Below are positions 1 through 12,360 of a stretch of DNA of 64,000 bases, piece by piece. Positions within the stretch are counted from its first letter, which is position 1. Every line of letters begins with the position of its first letter. Source of the DNA: Opitutus sp. (lineage in GTDB: Bacteria; Verrucomicrobiota; Verrucomicrobiia; Opitutales; Opitutaceae); assembly GCA_024707325.1 (NCBI GenBank), contig JANPZY010000001.1, forward strand, positions 2,480,501 through 2,544,500, written 5' to 3'. The notes beneath the pieces are model-generated. The model saw nothing but the letters and a program-made list of their open reading frames with translations, was not told the origin of the DNA and searched no databases. Made by a program: the position numbers and the translations under genes.

Positions 1-809
<809 letters not shown>

Positions 810-874
810 GCGTGGTTGAAAGGAGCCGCGATTAGACGCGGAGCAACTCGGCCGGAGCAAGTGCGTTTGACGAC

Positions 875-1861
875 TCAGGTCGCGAGAACTTCGTCAAACG
901 CAGCGCAAACTTCGGCGACCTCGATCGTGCTCATCGGAAACCCGCCGCGTGCATCGGGTTTGGCGCGGAGCGCGACGTAACGCGTGCCCCACGGATGCCA
1001 GCGTGCGGGCGATTGAAAACCGTAGAGTCCGACCACGGGAATCTGGAACGACGCGGCGAGGTGGAGCTGGCCGGTGTCGATGCCGATCGCAACGTCCATG
1101 CGACGCAGGAGCGCGAGCGCGCCGGGGAGATCGAGTTGCTTGCTCCAGTCGAGCGGTGTGCGCTGGAGCGGTCCGGCGAGACGGACGATTTCGGCGTGCG
1201 CGTCGGTGTCGCGCGGTGCGCCGCAGAAGTGCACCGCGCAGCCACGGACATTCACGAGCCAGCGCACGAGCTCAGCCATGCGATCCAGCGGCCAGTCCTT
1301 GGCGGGATTAGTTGAGATCGGTGCGAGAAAAACGTGCCGCGCGATATCGCGTGGAAACGACGGCTCGACCGCGGCCTCGGCGGCGGACGTGGTCCAGTTT
1401 TCGTTGTGCGTATCGAGGACGGGCACGTTGTCGGCCCGCAGCAGATCGAGGAAGCATTCCACCTCGTGCTTGGATTCTGGATACGGCACCGCGCGATGGA
1501 GGAGGAGGCTGGAACCCTGCACGCGGAAGCCGACGCGGTGCGGGATGCCCGCGAGCGTGGCGAGAATCGCGGTCGAGATGGCGCGTCGAAGAACGTAAAC
1601 GCGATCGTAGCGGCGGGCGCGCAGAAAGCGCGCGGCGCCGATGAAGCCGGAGCAAGGCGGCGTCGGGGCATTTTTCGCGGGCCGGCGATGCCAGGGGATC
1701 AGTTCGTTGATATACGGGCAGGCGGCGAGCACCGCGCCGGCGCGAGGTTCGACGAGCACATCGATCGTGGCCTGCGGAAACGCCGCGCGCAGGTTTCGCA
1801 GAAAGGGAATGGCGAGCACCGTGTCGCCCAAATACCGGTAACGAATCACGAGGATGCGCAT
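875..1861 (-). CDS. Glycosyltransferase family 9 (LPS heptosyltransferase-like)
   Basis: ORF 875..2401 with internal start [30 protein letters not shown]-terminal [23 protein letters not shown]. Confidence 0.85.
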   Translation of the reverse strand: MRILVIRYRYLGDTVLAIPFLRNLRAAFPQATIDVLVEPRAGAVLAACPYINELIPWHRRPAKNAPTPPCSGFIGAARFLRARRYDRVYVLRRAISTAILATLAGIPHRVGFRVQGSSLLLHRAVPYPESKHEVECFLDLLRADNVPVLDTHNENWTTSAAEAAVEPSFPRDIARHVFLAPISTNPAKDWPLDRMAELVRWLVNVRGCAVHFCGAPRDTDAHAEIVRLAGPLQRTPLDWSKQLDLPGALALLRRMDVAIGIDTGQLHLAASFQIPVVGLYGFQSPARWHPWGTRYVALRAKPDARGGFPMSTIEVAEVCAAFDEVLAT

Positions 1862-1865
1862 AGGC

Positions 1866-2720
1866 TCAACGAGCTGGAATGACGCGGCGCATGGAGAATG
1901 GAGTGGCTGCTTCGGCGATGCCTTGGGGAGCGCGCACGCGACGCGTGCGACGCGTGGTGGCGAGATGCCCGAGGTTCTGGGCAATCTCGTCCGGCAGCCA
2001 GTAGCCTTTCGGGTGATGGAGGTGCAGGCAAATGGCCTGGTGGCGAATGTGCCGGCCGGCGAATCCGTAGTTGCGCAAGCGTTCGCCCAGCTCGACGTCG
2101 TCCTTGCCCGGCGAGCGGAAACGCTCGTCGAGCCCATTGACCGCAAGGAGAGCCTCGCGCCAGGTGGAGGCATTGGAGCCGCCCCAACGCGCGAAGGAGA
2201 TGTTGAGGAGATCGGCGATCCAGCCGAGACGCGGAGAGAGACAGAGCTTCCCGGCAACCTTGAGAAAGGACAGCCCGAGGCCGCGCAGACGGGCAGGTGT
2301 GAACAGCGACCCATCGAGGATTTCGCTGACTTCGATGGACGCCGTAGCCTCGGGCGAAAGTCGCGTGTCGCCGCCGGACAGGAACCGGCGCGGCCGGGCA
2401 TTACGGACGTGCATCGCCACGAAATCAGCGCGAGGCACGCAGTCGCCGTCGGAAACGATGATGTAGTCGGCGTTCGTCGCCGCGATGGCGCGGTTGACGA
2501 TGATGTTTTTCCGCCAGCCCAGGTGTTCGTGCGTGTAGTGAGAAACTGGATACGGGGAGAGGGCGGCGAACTCGTCGACGACCGCGGCGGTTTCCGGGCC
2601 CGAGCCGTCGTCGGCGATGACCAGTTCGTCCGGCGGGCGTTGCTGACGAAGGTAGCCGGCGAGCACGCGACGGAGGTGCTGCGGTTGGTCGTAGGTCGAG
2701 AGAATGACGGCGACCTTCAT
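1866..2720 (-). CDS. Glycosyltransferase family 2
   Basis: MKVAVILSTYDQPQHLRRVLAGYLRQ...ELVIADDGSG...DYIIVSDGDCVPR. Confidence 0.88.
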   Translation of the reverse strand: MKVAVILSTYDQPQHLRRVLAGYLRQQRPPDELVIADDGSGPETAAVVDEFAALSPYPVSHYTHEHLGWRKNIIVNRAIAATNADYIIVSDGDCVPRADFVAMHVRNARPRRFLSGGDTRLSPEATASIEVSEILDGSLFTPARLRGLGLSFLKVAGKLCLSPRLGWIADLLNISFARWGGSNASTWREALLAVNGLDERFRSPGKDDVELGERLRNYGFAGRHIRHQAICLHLHHPKGYWLPDEIAQNLGHLATTRRTRRVRAPQGIAEAATPFSMRRVIPAR

Positions 2721-2729
2721 CGAGTCGTT

Positions 2730-3644
2730 TCAAGAAGCGTAAACATCGGGATACTCGGGGCCGCGCGCTTTGAAACGCTTGTGCACCCAAAAATACTGGT
2801 CGGGTGCGAAACGGATATGTTCCTCGATGAGTCGATTGATGCGGACCGCGTCAGCGGCTGCGTCGGGTGTGGGGAAGTCGGCGAGCGGCGGGAGAATCGT
2901 CAGCGTGTAGGAGCCGTCGTTTTCCCGTCGCGCGAAATACGGCACCACCGGCGAGCCAGTCATCTCGGCGAGCTTGCTGGTCGCGGTGTTGGTGATCGCG
3001 GGGATGCCGAAGAACGGCAAAATTTCACTCTGCTTGGTGCGCTTGCCCTGATCCGGCGCATACCAGATCGAGTGACCGGCGCGCAGCGCGCGGATGAGAC
3101 CCTTCAGGTCGTCGAAGTGGACGGCGATGCTCATGCGGCGTTCGCGTTGACGACGCATTTGGTGGGCTACGACCGGGTGGTTGGGGTCGCGATAGAGGCA
3201 GCCGATCGCGAAGAGGTCGGTCATGATCCGGCCGCAGACTTCGAGCGTGGTGAAATGCGCCGTGAGCAGAATCACGCCGCGGTCCCGGGCCTGCGCTTCC
3301 GCGAGATGTTCGCGACCGATGACGCGATAGGGCGGAAATTCGGAGAGCGGCGACCACCACGCCATGCACGTTTCGAAAAGCCCGCGGGCGAGCGAGACAT
3401 AGTGGGCGCGCGCGATGGCGCGGCGTTCGGTGTCAGATTTTTCGGGGAAACAGAGCCGGAGATTCGTCAGCACCACCGAGCGCCGGATCGGCACGCAATA
3501 ATACACGAAACCGCCGAGCAGCTTCGCGAGTGGCACATGAAAACGCCACGGCAGGCGGGAGATCGCCCAAAACAATCCAAGCCCCACCCACATGGGCCAG
3601 TTGACCGGCGACCCGAGGCTCGAACTTTCGCTCGCGCGACTCAT
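2730..3644 (-). CDS. LpxL/HtrB-like lysophospholipid acyltransferase
   Basis: Start MSRASESSSLGSPVNWP; VILLTAHFTTLEVCGR (H-x4-E-type), WYAPDQGKRTKQSEILPFFGIPA, YFWVHKRFKARG. Confidence 0.88.
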   Translation of the reverse strand: MSRASESSSLGSPVNWPMWVGLGLFWAISRLPWRFHVPLAKLLGGFVYYCVPIRRSVVLTNLRLCFPEKSDTERRAIARAHYVSLARGLFETCMAWWSPLSEFPPYRVIGREHLAEAQARDRGVILLTAHFTTLEVCGRIMTDLFAIGCLYRDPNHPVVAHQMRRQRERRMSIAVHFDDLKGLIRALRAGHSIWYAPDQGKRTKQSEILPFFGIPAITNTATSKLAEMTGSPVVPYFARRENDGSYTLTILPPLADFPTPDAAADAVRINRLIEEHIRFAPDQYFWVHKRFKARGPEYPDVYAS

Positions 3645-3651
3645 GCCGCGA

Positions 3652-4248
3652 TCAGTTCTGCGTTGTCCCGGCCGCCCGGTAGAGCTGCGGGTTGAGGGCC
3701 GGATCGTTATACATCTTGAACTGGAAATAGACGGAGAACGTGCGGCGGCGGGCGATGACGTCGGCGACGATTTCCGCCAGGCACTGCGTGAGATCACCGC
3801 GTTGCACGCGGATGCGCGCGAGCTTGGCGGCGCATTTTTCACGGTGGTCGGCGGATGCGTCGGCGCGGTTGGCTTCCTCGGCCATGTGATACTCCTTCAG
3901 TGCGAGAATCGAAAGCCGATCGATCATCATGCCGGGCGTCTCGGAATTGCGAGGGCAACCGGATTCGGCGGGAGAAAGTGCGAGCACCATCGCCTGATCC
4001 ATCTGCTCGATGAAGTTGTTTCGCTCCTGGTTGTAGCGGTCGATCGCGCGCTTGGCGCGGTAGATCGGCTCGAAGCCGAGGTCTTCGCGACGAGCGATGT
4101 CCTCCTCGTGCCACAGCTGGAAATTGCGCAGGTGATTTTCCTGCACGAGGCGAAGAAGGCCCGTGCCTTCAGCGGCGGGCGTGGTCTCGTGCCACTGCGT
4201 GGTGAGCTGAAGCTGCAGCTGGGCAATTTGCGTCGCGTCGATGATCAT
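3652..4248 (-). CDS. DUF4254 domain protein
   Basis: MIIDATQIAQLQLQLTTQWHE...NHLRNFQLWHEEDIARRED...MIDRLSILALKEYHM; matches DUF4254 pattern from memory; the longer ORF upstream is antisense to 4307 gene. Confidence 0.7.
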   Translation of the reverse strand: MIIDATQIAQLQLQLTTQWHETTPAAEGTGLLRLVQENHLRNFQLWHEEDIARREDLGFEPIYRAKRAIDRYNQERNNFIEQMDQAMVLALSPAESGCPRNSETPGMMIDRLSILALKEYHMAEEANRADASADHREKCAAKLARIRVQRGDLTQCLAEIVADVIARRRTFSVYFQFKMYNDPALNPQLYRAAGTTQN

Positions 4249-4306
4249 GGAAGGGCCAAATTGAGTTGAACGAAAGCGGGCCGGACACAAGCCTCCGCGC
4301 GCCATA

Positions 4307-5295
4307 ATGAAGCGCTTGCTCGTCATCAAACCATCGTCCCTGGGCGATATCGTGCATGGGTTGCAGGTGGTGCAAGGCGTGAAAGCGCAGATCCCCGATT
4401 TACACGTGACGTGGGTGGTGCGGGATCGTTTCGCGGGCCTCGTGCACGCGGCGCCGTTTGTGGACGAAGTGATCCATTTTCGTCGACGCGATGGCTGGCC
4501 GGGATTCTGGCGCGTGATCCGCGATATTCGTGCGCGATCGTTCGATCTCGTGTGGGACCTGCAGGGTTTGCTGCGTTCCGGTGTCATGTCGGTGGTCGCG
4601 AAAGCGCCGAAAAATACGGCCGTCCCGACGCGCGCGAAGGTGCGGGCCTGCTCGTGCGAAACAAAGTGGCGCGGCCCGCGGGCGCGGGACCGTATCACGC
4701 GATCGAAGTGCTCGCGCCCTTTGCGGCGACGCTCGGGCTCGAGTCGCGATTCGAGCCGCGTCCCCTCGAGCTTCGCGCCGACGAGACGTATGCGTGGAAG
4801 AGTTTTTTCAGCGGGGAGCCGCAGCGGACGTTTGTGATTTTCACGGACAGCCGCGGAGCGGGGAAGGAGTGGCCCGGTTTCGATGCGCTGACCGGACTGA
4901 TCTTCGAACGCATCGAAGGCGCGCGCGTCGCTTGGTGTGCGGGCAAGCCCACTGAACCGAAGGTGCGTGTGCCAGCCGAGCGTTTCCTGAATTTGTCAGG
5001 TTGCCCGTTGGCGGAAATGATCGCGCTTGTGCGGCAACCCTCGGTGTTTGTCGGCAACGACAGCGGACCGATGCACCTCTCGGCAGCGTGCGGCAATCGC
5101 GTGCTGGCGATTTTCGGGCCAACCTCACCGCGACGTTTCGGGCCTTTCCCGCTCGAAGCACCCAAGCATGCCGCAGTGTCGGCGCCCGGAGGTATTTTGA
5201 AGGAACTCACGGCGGAGCGCGTTTTCGAGGAGCTGGAGTCGCTGCGGCAGCGGCCGGCTGAGATGATGCGTGTCCGCAACGCGACCGACGAATAA
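4307..5295 (+). CDS. Glycosyltransferase family 9 (LPS heptosyltransferase-like), with one frame break
   Basis: MKRLLVIKPSSLGDIVHGLQVVQG then, in another frame, YGRPDAREGAGLLVRNKVARPAGAGPYHAIEVL...VFVGNDSGPMHLSAACG; joins if one A is added to the A-run at 4610-4614. Confidence 0.8.
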
Positions 5296-5308
5296 AGCCC
5301 CACTGGTC

Positions 5309-6273
5309 ATGACCGACATCCTCATCATCAAACCCTCTTCGCTCGCCGACATCGTCCACGGCTTACAGGTGGCCACGTCGATGAAAGCACAGCGCGACGA
5401 TCTGCGGATTTCGTGGATCGTGAGAGATATTTATGCGCCGCTCGTCCGGTCCTGCGAAGCGGTGGATCATGCCTACGTCTTTGAACGCAACGGCGGCACG
5501 AAAGGTTTTCTCCGCCTGATCAGTGAGGTGCGGAAAACGAAGTTCGACTACGTCTTCGATTTCCAAGGATTGCTGCGCAGCGGACTGATGACCTCGCGTG
5601 TGCGTGCGACCAAGAAAGTCGGCCGCTCCGATGCGCGAGAGATGTCCGGGATGTTCTACGATCAACGCGTGCCGTTGCCGCCCGGCGGGCGCAAAAAGTC
5701 ACGCGCTCGAGATCCTATTGCAGTTTTGCGCGGTGGTGAATGCGAAGCCCGAGCTGCGCGGCCAGCTGCGCTGCCGCACGGTCGACAAACTCGATCTCAA
5801 GTTTGCCGTCGGCCGCGAAGGTTCCCGACCGATCGTCATGTTTCCCGACAGCCGGCGCTCCGAACGTCTGTGGCACGGTTTCAAGCAACCTCACCGAGCT
5901 GATTCTGAAAGGCGATCGGAAGCGCAAAGTGATTTGGGCTGGCAGCCAATACATGAACGATCGAAACTCGTTCGTGCCCGAGCAGTTTCTCAATCTCACG
6001 GGCAACACGAGCGTCGTGTCGCTGCCGGCCTTGTTGAAGCGCGCGGACTGGGTGATCTCGAACGACAATGGTCCGATGCATCTGGCTGCCGCGCTCGGTG
6101 TGCCGACGCTGGGGATTTTCGGCCCGACGGATCCGCGGGTGGCGGGACCGTATCCGCTGACTTCGCCGTGTCACGAGGTGGTGCAGGCGCCGGTGGGTAA
6201 CATGAAGCTGCTGACCGCGAAGGAAGTTTATCGGCGCTGGACGAAGGCTGCGGCGCGCGTGGACGCGTTGTGA
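5309..6273 (+). CDS. Glycosyltransferase family 9 (LPS heptosyltransferase-like), with two frame breaks
   Basis: MTDILIIKPSSLADIVHGLQVATSM / HALEILLQFCAVVNAKPELRG / LTELILKGDRKRKVIWAGSQY...WVISNDNGPMHLAAALGVPTLGIFGPTDPRVAGPYP in three frames. Confidence 0.78.
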
Positions 6274-6374
6274 GCGGAGCCTTTGGGCAAGGAAGTCGCA
6301 CGGCGACCGCCGGCGGCGGAGCGCGAAGGATTTTGTTTGTTTAGCGGTGTCTCGGGGGCATACGTAAGCACCTC

Positions 6375-7646
6375 ATGCTCGACGCGAAACTTCTCCGCGA
6401 ATCTCCCGACTTGGTGCGTGCCGCCATTGCCAAGAAGCATCTCGAGGTGGACCTCGATGCGGTGCTGGCGATCGATGCCGAATGGCGTCGCAAGCTCCAG
6501 GATGTGGAGTCGCTGCGCTCCAATCAAAAAGCGGCCAACACCGAGATGGCGGCGCTGCCGAAGGGATCGCCGGAGTTTCTGGCCAAGGTCGGCCAAATGA
6601 AGGCGGTCTCCGCTAAGTTGAAGGAGGCGGAAGCGGAGCTGAAAACGATCGAAGAGCGTTTTCGGACCGCGATGCTGTCGTTGCCCAATTTGCCGCACGC
6701 GAGCGTTCCGGAAGGTCGCACGCCGGAGGAGAATCAGGTGTTCGCGACCAATGGCGACGCGGAAGCGCCGCGTCCGCATGCGCTCCCGCACTGGGAGATT
6801 CCCGGTTTCGATCGACTGTTCGATTTTGCGCGCGGCGCGAAAGTGACGGGCGCGGGTTTTCCGTTCTACGTCGGCGATGGCGCGCGCATCGTGCGGGCGC
6901 TGCTCCAGTTCTTCCTCGATGAAAACGCGAAGGCGGGCTACGTGGAGGTCAACCCGCCGATCTTCGTCAATGCGGCGAGCGCGACCGCCACCGGCCAGTT
7001 GCCCGACAAGGAAGGGCAGATGTATGAGACCACGCCGGACCAACTCTACGCCGTGCCGACGGCGGAGGTGCCGCTCACGAATTTCTTCCGCGACGAGATT
7101 TTGGAAGAGGCGCAACTCCCGGTTTATCGCTGCGCCTACACACCGTGTTTCCGTCGTGAAGCCGGCAGCTACGGCAAGGACGTGCGCGGTCTGAATCGGC
7201 TCCACCAGTTCGACAAGGTCGAGCTGCTCAAGTGGGTGCATCCGTCGTCGAGTTACGAAGAACTCGACAAGCTGCGCGACGACGCGGAGCGCATGCTGCA
7301 GAAACTCGGTTTGCCGTATCGCGTGCTCCTGATGTGCGGCGGCGATCTCGGTTTCGCGCAGGCGAAGAAATACGATCTCGAAGTCTGGTCGGCCGGACAG
7401 AAGCGCTGGCTCGAAGTTTCGAGCTGCTCGAACTTTGAAGCCTTCCAAGCGCGTCGCGCCCAGATTCGTTATCGTCCCGCGTCGGGTGGTCGTCCCGAAC
7501 TCGTGCACACGTTGAACGGCTCTGGTCTCGCGGTGCCACGCGTGCTCGCGGCGATTCTGGAAAACTATCTCCAGGAAGATGGCCGCGTAAAAATTCCGGA
7601 CGTGCTCGTGCCGTATTTCGGGAAGGAATATCTGTCGTTCGCCTGA
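6375..7646 (+). CDS. serS: Serine--tRNA ligase
   Basis: MLDAKLLRESPDLVRAAIAKKHL; class II motifs EGQMYETTPDQLYAVPTAEVPLTN, FRREAGSYGKDVRGLNRLHQFDKVE, NGSGLAVPRVLAAILE. Confidence 0.97.
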   Translation: MLDAKLLRESPDLVRAAIAKKHLEVDLDAVLAIDAEWRRKLQDVESLRSNQKAANTEMAALPKGSPEFLAKVGQMKAVSAKLKEAEAELKTIEERFRTAMLSLPNLPHASVPEGRTPEENQVFATNGDAEAPRPHALPHWEIPGFDRLFDFARGAKVTGAGFPFYVGDGARIVRALLQFFLDENAKAGYVEVNPPIFVNAASATATGQLPDKEGQMYETTPDQLYAVPTAEVPLTNFFRDEILEEAQLPVYRCAYTPCFRREAGSYGKDVRGLNRLHQFDKVELLKWVHPSSSYEELDKLRDDAERMLQKLGLPYRVLLMCGGDLGFAQAKKYDLEVWSAGQKRWLEVSSCSNFEAFQARRAQIRYRPASGGRPELVHTLNGSGLAVPRVLAAILENYLQEDGRVKIPDVLVPYFGKEYLSFA

Positions 7647-7666
7647 GCGCGGACGCAGCCCTGCGA

Positions 7667-8680
7667 ATGAAACCAGCGAGCCGAGTGCGCTGGCGCGAAG
7701 TCGCGGAGGAGCTCGGCCGGGCAATCCCGCGGGATGCACTTCATCCTGCGGTGGTGAAGTGGGCGGAGAGCGGAAAGCGTCGAACTTGGGGAATCGCGTT
7801 CTCCGGAGGCGCGGATTCGGTCGCGCTGCTTCTGCTTGTCTGGGCGCACTGGCCCGCGATGCGGAAGCGGCTCCATGCGTTGCATTTCAACCATCGCCTG
7901 CGTGGCCGCGCGTCGGATGCGGATGCGCGCTTTTGTCGCACGGTGTGCCGCTCTCTCGGTGTGCGCTTCACATGCGGAAAATGGAAGCAGGCGCGCGCCG
8001 ACGCGTCGGAGGCGGAAGCGCGCGAGGCGCGGCTCGCGTTTTTCGACGCACACGTGAGATGCGTGTGGTCCGGCCACCAACTCGACGATGTGGCGGAGAC
8101 GATGTTGATGCGCCTCTCGCGCGGCAGCGGGGTCGGGGGGCTGGCCGCACCGAGGCCGGTGCAAAGCTGGCGAAAAGGTGGCGTGCGGTTACGACCGTTG
8201 CTCACGCTGGAGCGGGACTTTCTGCGCGAGAAACTGGAGGCTGCCGGAGCGTGCTGGCGCGAGGACGCCTCGAATGCGCAGGCCAATTTTCTGCGTAACC
8301 GCGTCCGAGCCGAAGTGCTGCAGAACTGGAAGCAGGTCACGCGCGATCGGAGTCTGCTTCGCGGCGTGGCTCGCTCCCGTGAGTTGCTGGAAGAAGATGG
8401 CGTGGCCCTCGACACCTGGGCGCAACGTGTCACTCGCGTTGGCGTGAAAGGTGAGTTGGATTTGCAACCATTGTTCGCGCTGCCCACGGCCATCCAGCGC
8501 CGCGCGTTGCACATGTGGCTGGCGCATCACCGGATCGCAGGACTTTCGAGCCAGGCCTTTGATTCTCTGCTGCGTGATCTGGTCGCGCGCCGTGTCACGA
8601 AGCACAGCGTGGGTGACGGAAAACTGGCCTTGATTGGCGCTACTGAGTTGAGAATCGCGGTCGCCGCCGCCCGAAAATAA
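7667..8680 (+). CDS. tilS: tRNA(Ile)-lysidine synthase
   Basis: PP-loop AFSGGADSVALLLL; HQLDDVAETMLMRLSRGSGVGGL. Confidence 0.92.
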   Translation: MKPASRVRWREVAEELGRAIPRDALHPAVVKWAESGKRRTWGIAFSGGADSVALLLLVWAHWPAMRKRLHALHFNHRLRGRASDADARFCRTVCRSLGVRFTCGKWKQARADASEAEAREARLAFFDAHVRCVWSGHQLDDVAETMLMRLSRGSGVGGLAAPRPVQSWRKGGVRLRPLLTLERDFLREKLEAAGACWREDASNAQANFLRNRVRAEVLQNWKQVTRDRSLLRGVARSRELLEEDGVALDTWAQRVTRVGVKGELDLQPLFALPTAIQRRALHMWLAHHRIAGLSSQAFDSLLRDLVARRVTKHSVGDGKLALIGATELRIAVAAARK

Positions 8681-8754
8681 TCCCGGTATTCCACCGGTGT
8701 CCCAATTGACTTGGCGCTCGGAACATTCAGTTTTTGGCCTAAGTCCAATCACCA

Positions 8755-10764
<2,010 letters not shown>

Positions 10765-10790
10765 ACCGGCTTCTTCTTTGTCTCTAGACG

Positions 10791-10815
10791 GGCGCGGCAC
10801 CACCGCGCCTTTTTT
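10791..10815 (+). terminator. Rho-independent terminator after ftsH
   Basis: GGCGCGG-caccA-CCGCGCC followed by TTTTTT. Confidence 0.85.
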
Positions 10816-10886
10816 GTGTCTGCGTAAGTTTCTGTTGAAAAACAGCCTTGGTTTCTGAACTACGCATTACACTGTAACTACTACCT

Positions 10887-12245
10887 ATGAAAATCTGCTG
10901 CATCGGGGCCGGATACGTGGGCGGGCCGACCATGGCCATGATCGCCTTGAAAGCTCCGGATATCGAGGTCCGCGTCGTCGACATGAATGCGACGCGCATC
11001 GCTGCATGGAACTCTGACCAACTGCCGGTCTACGAACCTGGACTCGACGAGGTCGTCCGGCAGGCGAGGGGACGAAATCTCTTTTTTACCACCGAAGTGC
11101 ACGAGGCGATTCGCGCTTCGGACATCATTTTCGTGGCGGTAAACACACCCACCAAGACCTATGGCGTGGGATCGGGCCGGGCGGCGGATCTTCGCTTTAT
11201 CGAGTCCGTGGCCCGCACCATCGCGGAAGTCGCGACGACTCCGAAGATCATCGTCGAGAAGTCGACGATCCCGGTAAAAACCGCGGAGACGATCAAAGAC
11301 ATCCTCTCCGCGAACGCCAAAGGTCTGAAGTTCGAGGTGCTCTCAAACCCCGAATTCCTCGCGGAAGGCACTGCGATCGCGGATCTCGAGAAACCCGATC
11401 GCGTCCTCATCGGCGGCGAGCGCACCCCCGGTGGTGCCGCGGCCGTCGAAAAACTGGTGGGCGTTTACGCACGCTGGATTCCGCGGGATCGCATCATCAC
11501 CACCAACCTTTGGTCTTCCGAACTCTCGAAGTTGGTGGCCAATGCCTTCCTCGCGCAGCGCATCTCGTCGATCAACTCCATCTCTGCGCTCTGTGAAGCG
11601 ACGGGGGCCGACGTTGACGAAGTCGCGCACGCAATCGGCAAGGATTCCCGTATTGGCCCGAAATTCTTGAAAGCCTCCGTCGGTTTCGGCGGTTCGTGCT
11701 TCCAGAAAGACATCCTGAACCTCGTGTATCTCTGCGAGCATTTCGGTCTGCCCGAGGTCGCCGCATATTGGGAAAACGTGGTGAAGATGAACGACTGGCA
11801 AAAGCATCGCTTTGCCGCCCGCATCGTTCGCACGCTCTTCAACACCGTCGCGGAAAAGAAAATCGCGGTGCTCGGTTTCGCTTTCAAAAAGGACACCAAC
11901 GATACCCGCGAATCGGCTGCGATCTCCGTGTGCCGCGACTTGCTGGCGGAGCACGCCAAGGTGTCGGTTTACGACCCGAAGGTGCCCGCGGACGAAATCA
12001 AACGCGACGTTCTGGGGGCCAACGGCACCGACGCGCGGCTTTCGATTGCGGCCTCGGCCTACGAAGCGGTGGAAGGGGCTCACGCCGTGGCGATCGTCAC
12101 CGAGTGGGATGAGTTCAAGACGTTGGATTTCCAACGTATCTATAATTCCATGACAAAACCGGCCTTCCTCTTCGATGGCCGCAATATCCTGGATCTCGCG
12201 AAACTCACGGAGGTCGGATTCCGCGCATACGGTATCGGCAAATAA
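10887..12245 (+). CDS. ugd: UDP-glucose 6-dehydrogenase, animal-type subfamily
   Basis: [20 protein letters not shown]...[14 protein letters not shown]...[25 protein letters not shown]...[25 protein letters not shown]. Confidence 0.95.
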   Translation: MKICCIGAGYVGGPTMAMIALKAPDIEVRVVDMNATRIAAWNSDQLPVYEPGLDEVVRQARGRNLFFTTEVHEAIRASDIIFVAVNTPTKTYGVGSGRAADLRFIESVARTIAEVATTPKIIVEKSTIPVKTAETIKDILSANAKGLKFEVLSNPEFLAEGTAIADLEKPDRVLIGGERTPGGAAAVEKLVGVYARWIPRDRIITTNLWSSELSKLVANAFLAQRISSINSISALCEATGADVDEVAHAIGKDSRIGPKFLKASVGFGGSCFQKDILNLVYLCEHFGLPEVAAYWENVVKMNDWQKHRFAARIVRTLFNTVAEKKIAVLGFAFKKDTNDTRESAAISVCRDLLAEHAKVSVYDPKVPADEIKRDVLGANGTDARLSIAASAYEAVEGAHAVAIVTEWDEFKTLDFQRIYNSMTKPAFLFDGRNILDLAKLTEVGFRAYGIGK

Positions 12246-12314
12246 CCTGCCGATCAGCGCCGCCTTGTTCTGTTGCACTGGATTAGCGAAATAGGGCGGT
12301 TGGAGCTGGACAAC

Positions 12315-12330
12315 TAGGGTGAAACTCCTA
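12315..12330. promoter_or_regulatory. Candidate palindromic site TAGGGTGAAACTCCTA upstream of exported protein
   Basis: 13/16 identical to 20630-20645, which lies upstream of the other large exported-protein gene. Confidence 0.4.
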
Positions 12331-12360
12331 TGCAGGGGTTCACCCAGCCACGATCCAGCC

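Noticed and set aside
1854-3695. 613-aa plus-strand ORF
   Set aside because: Antisense shadow of the GT9/GT2/acyltransferase genes; low-complexity R/E/G-rich translation typical of high-GC mirror frames.
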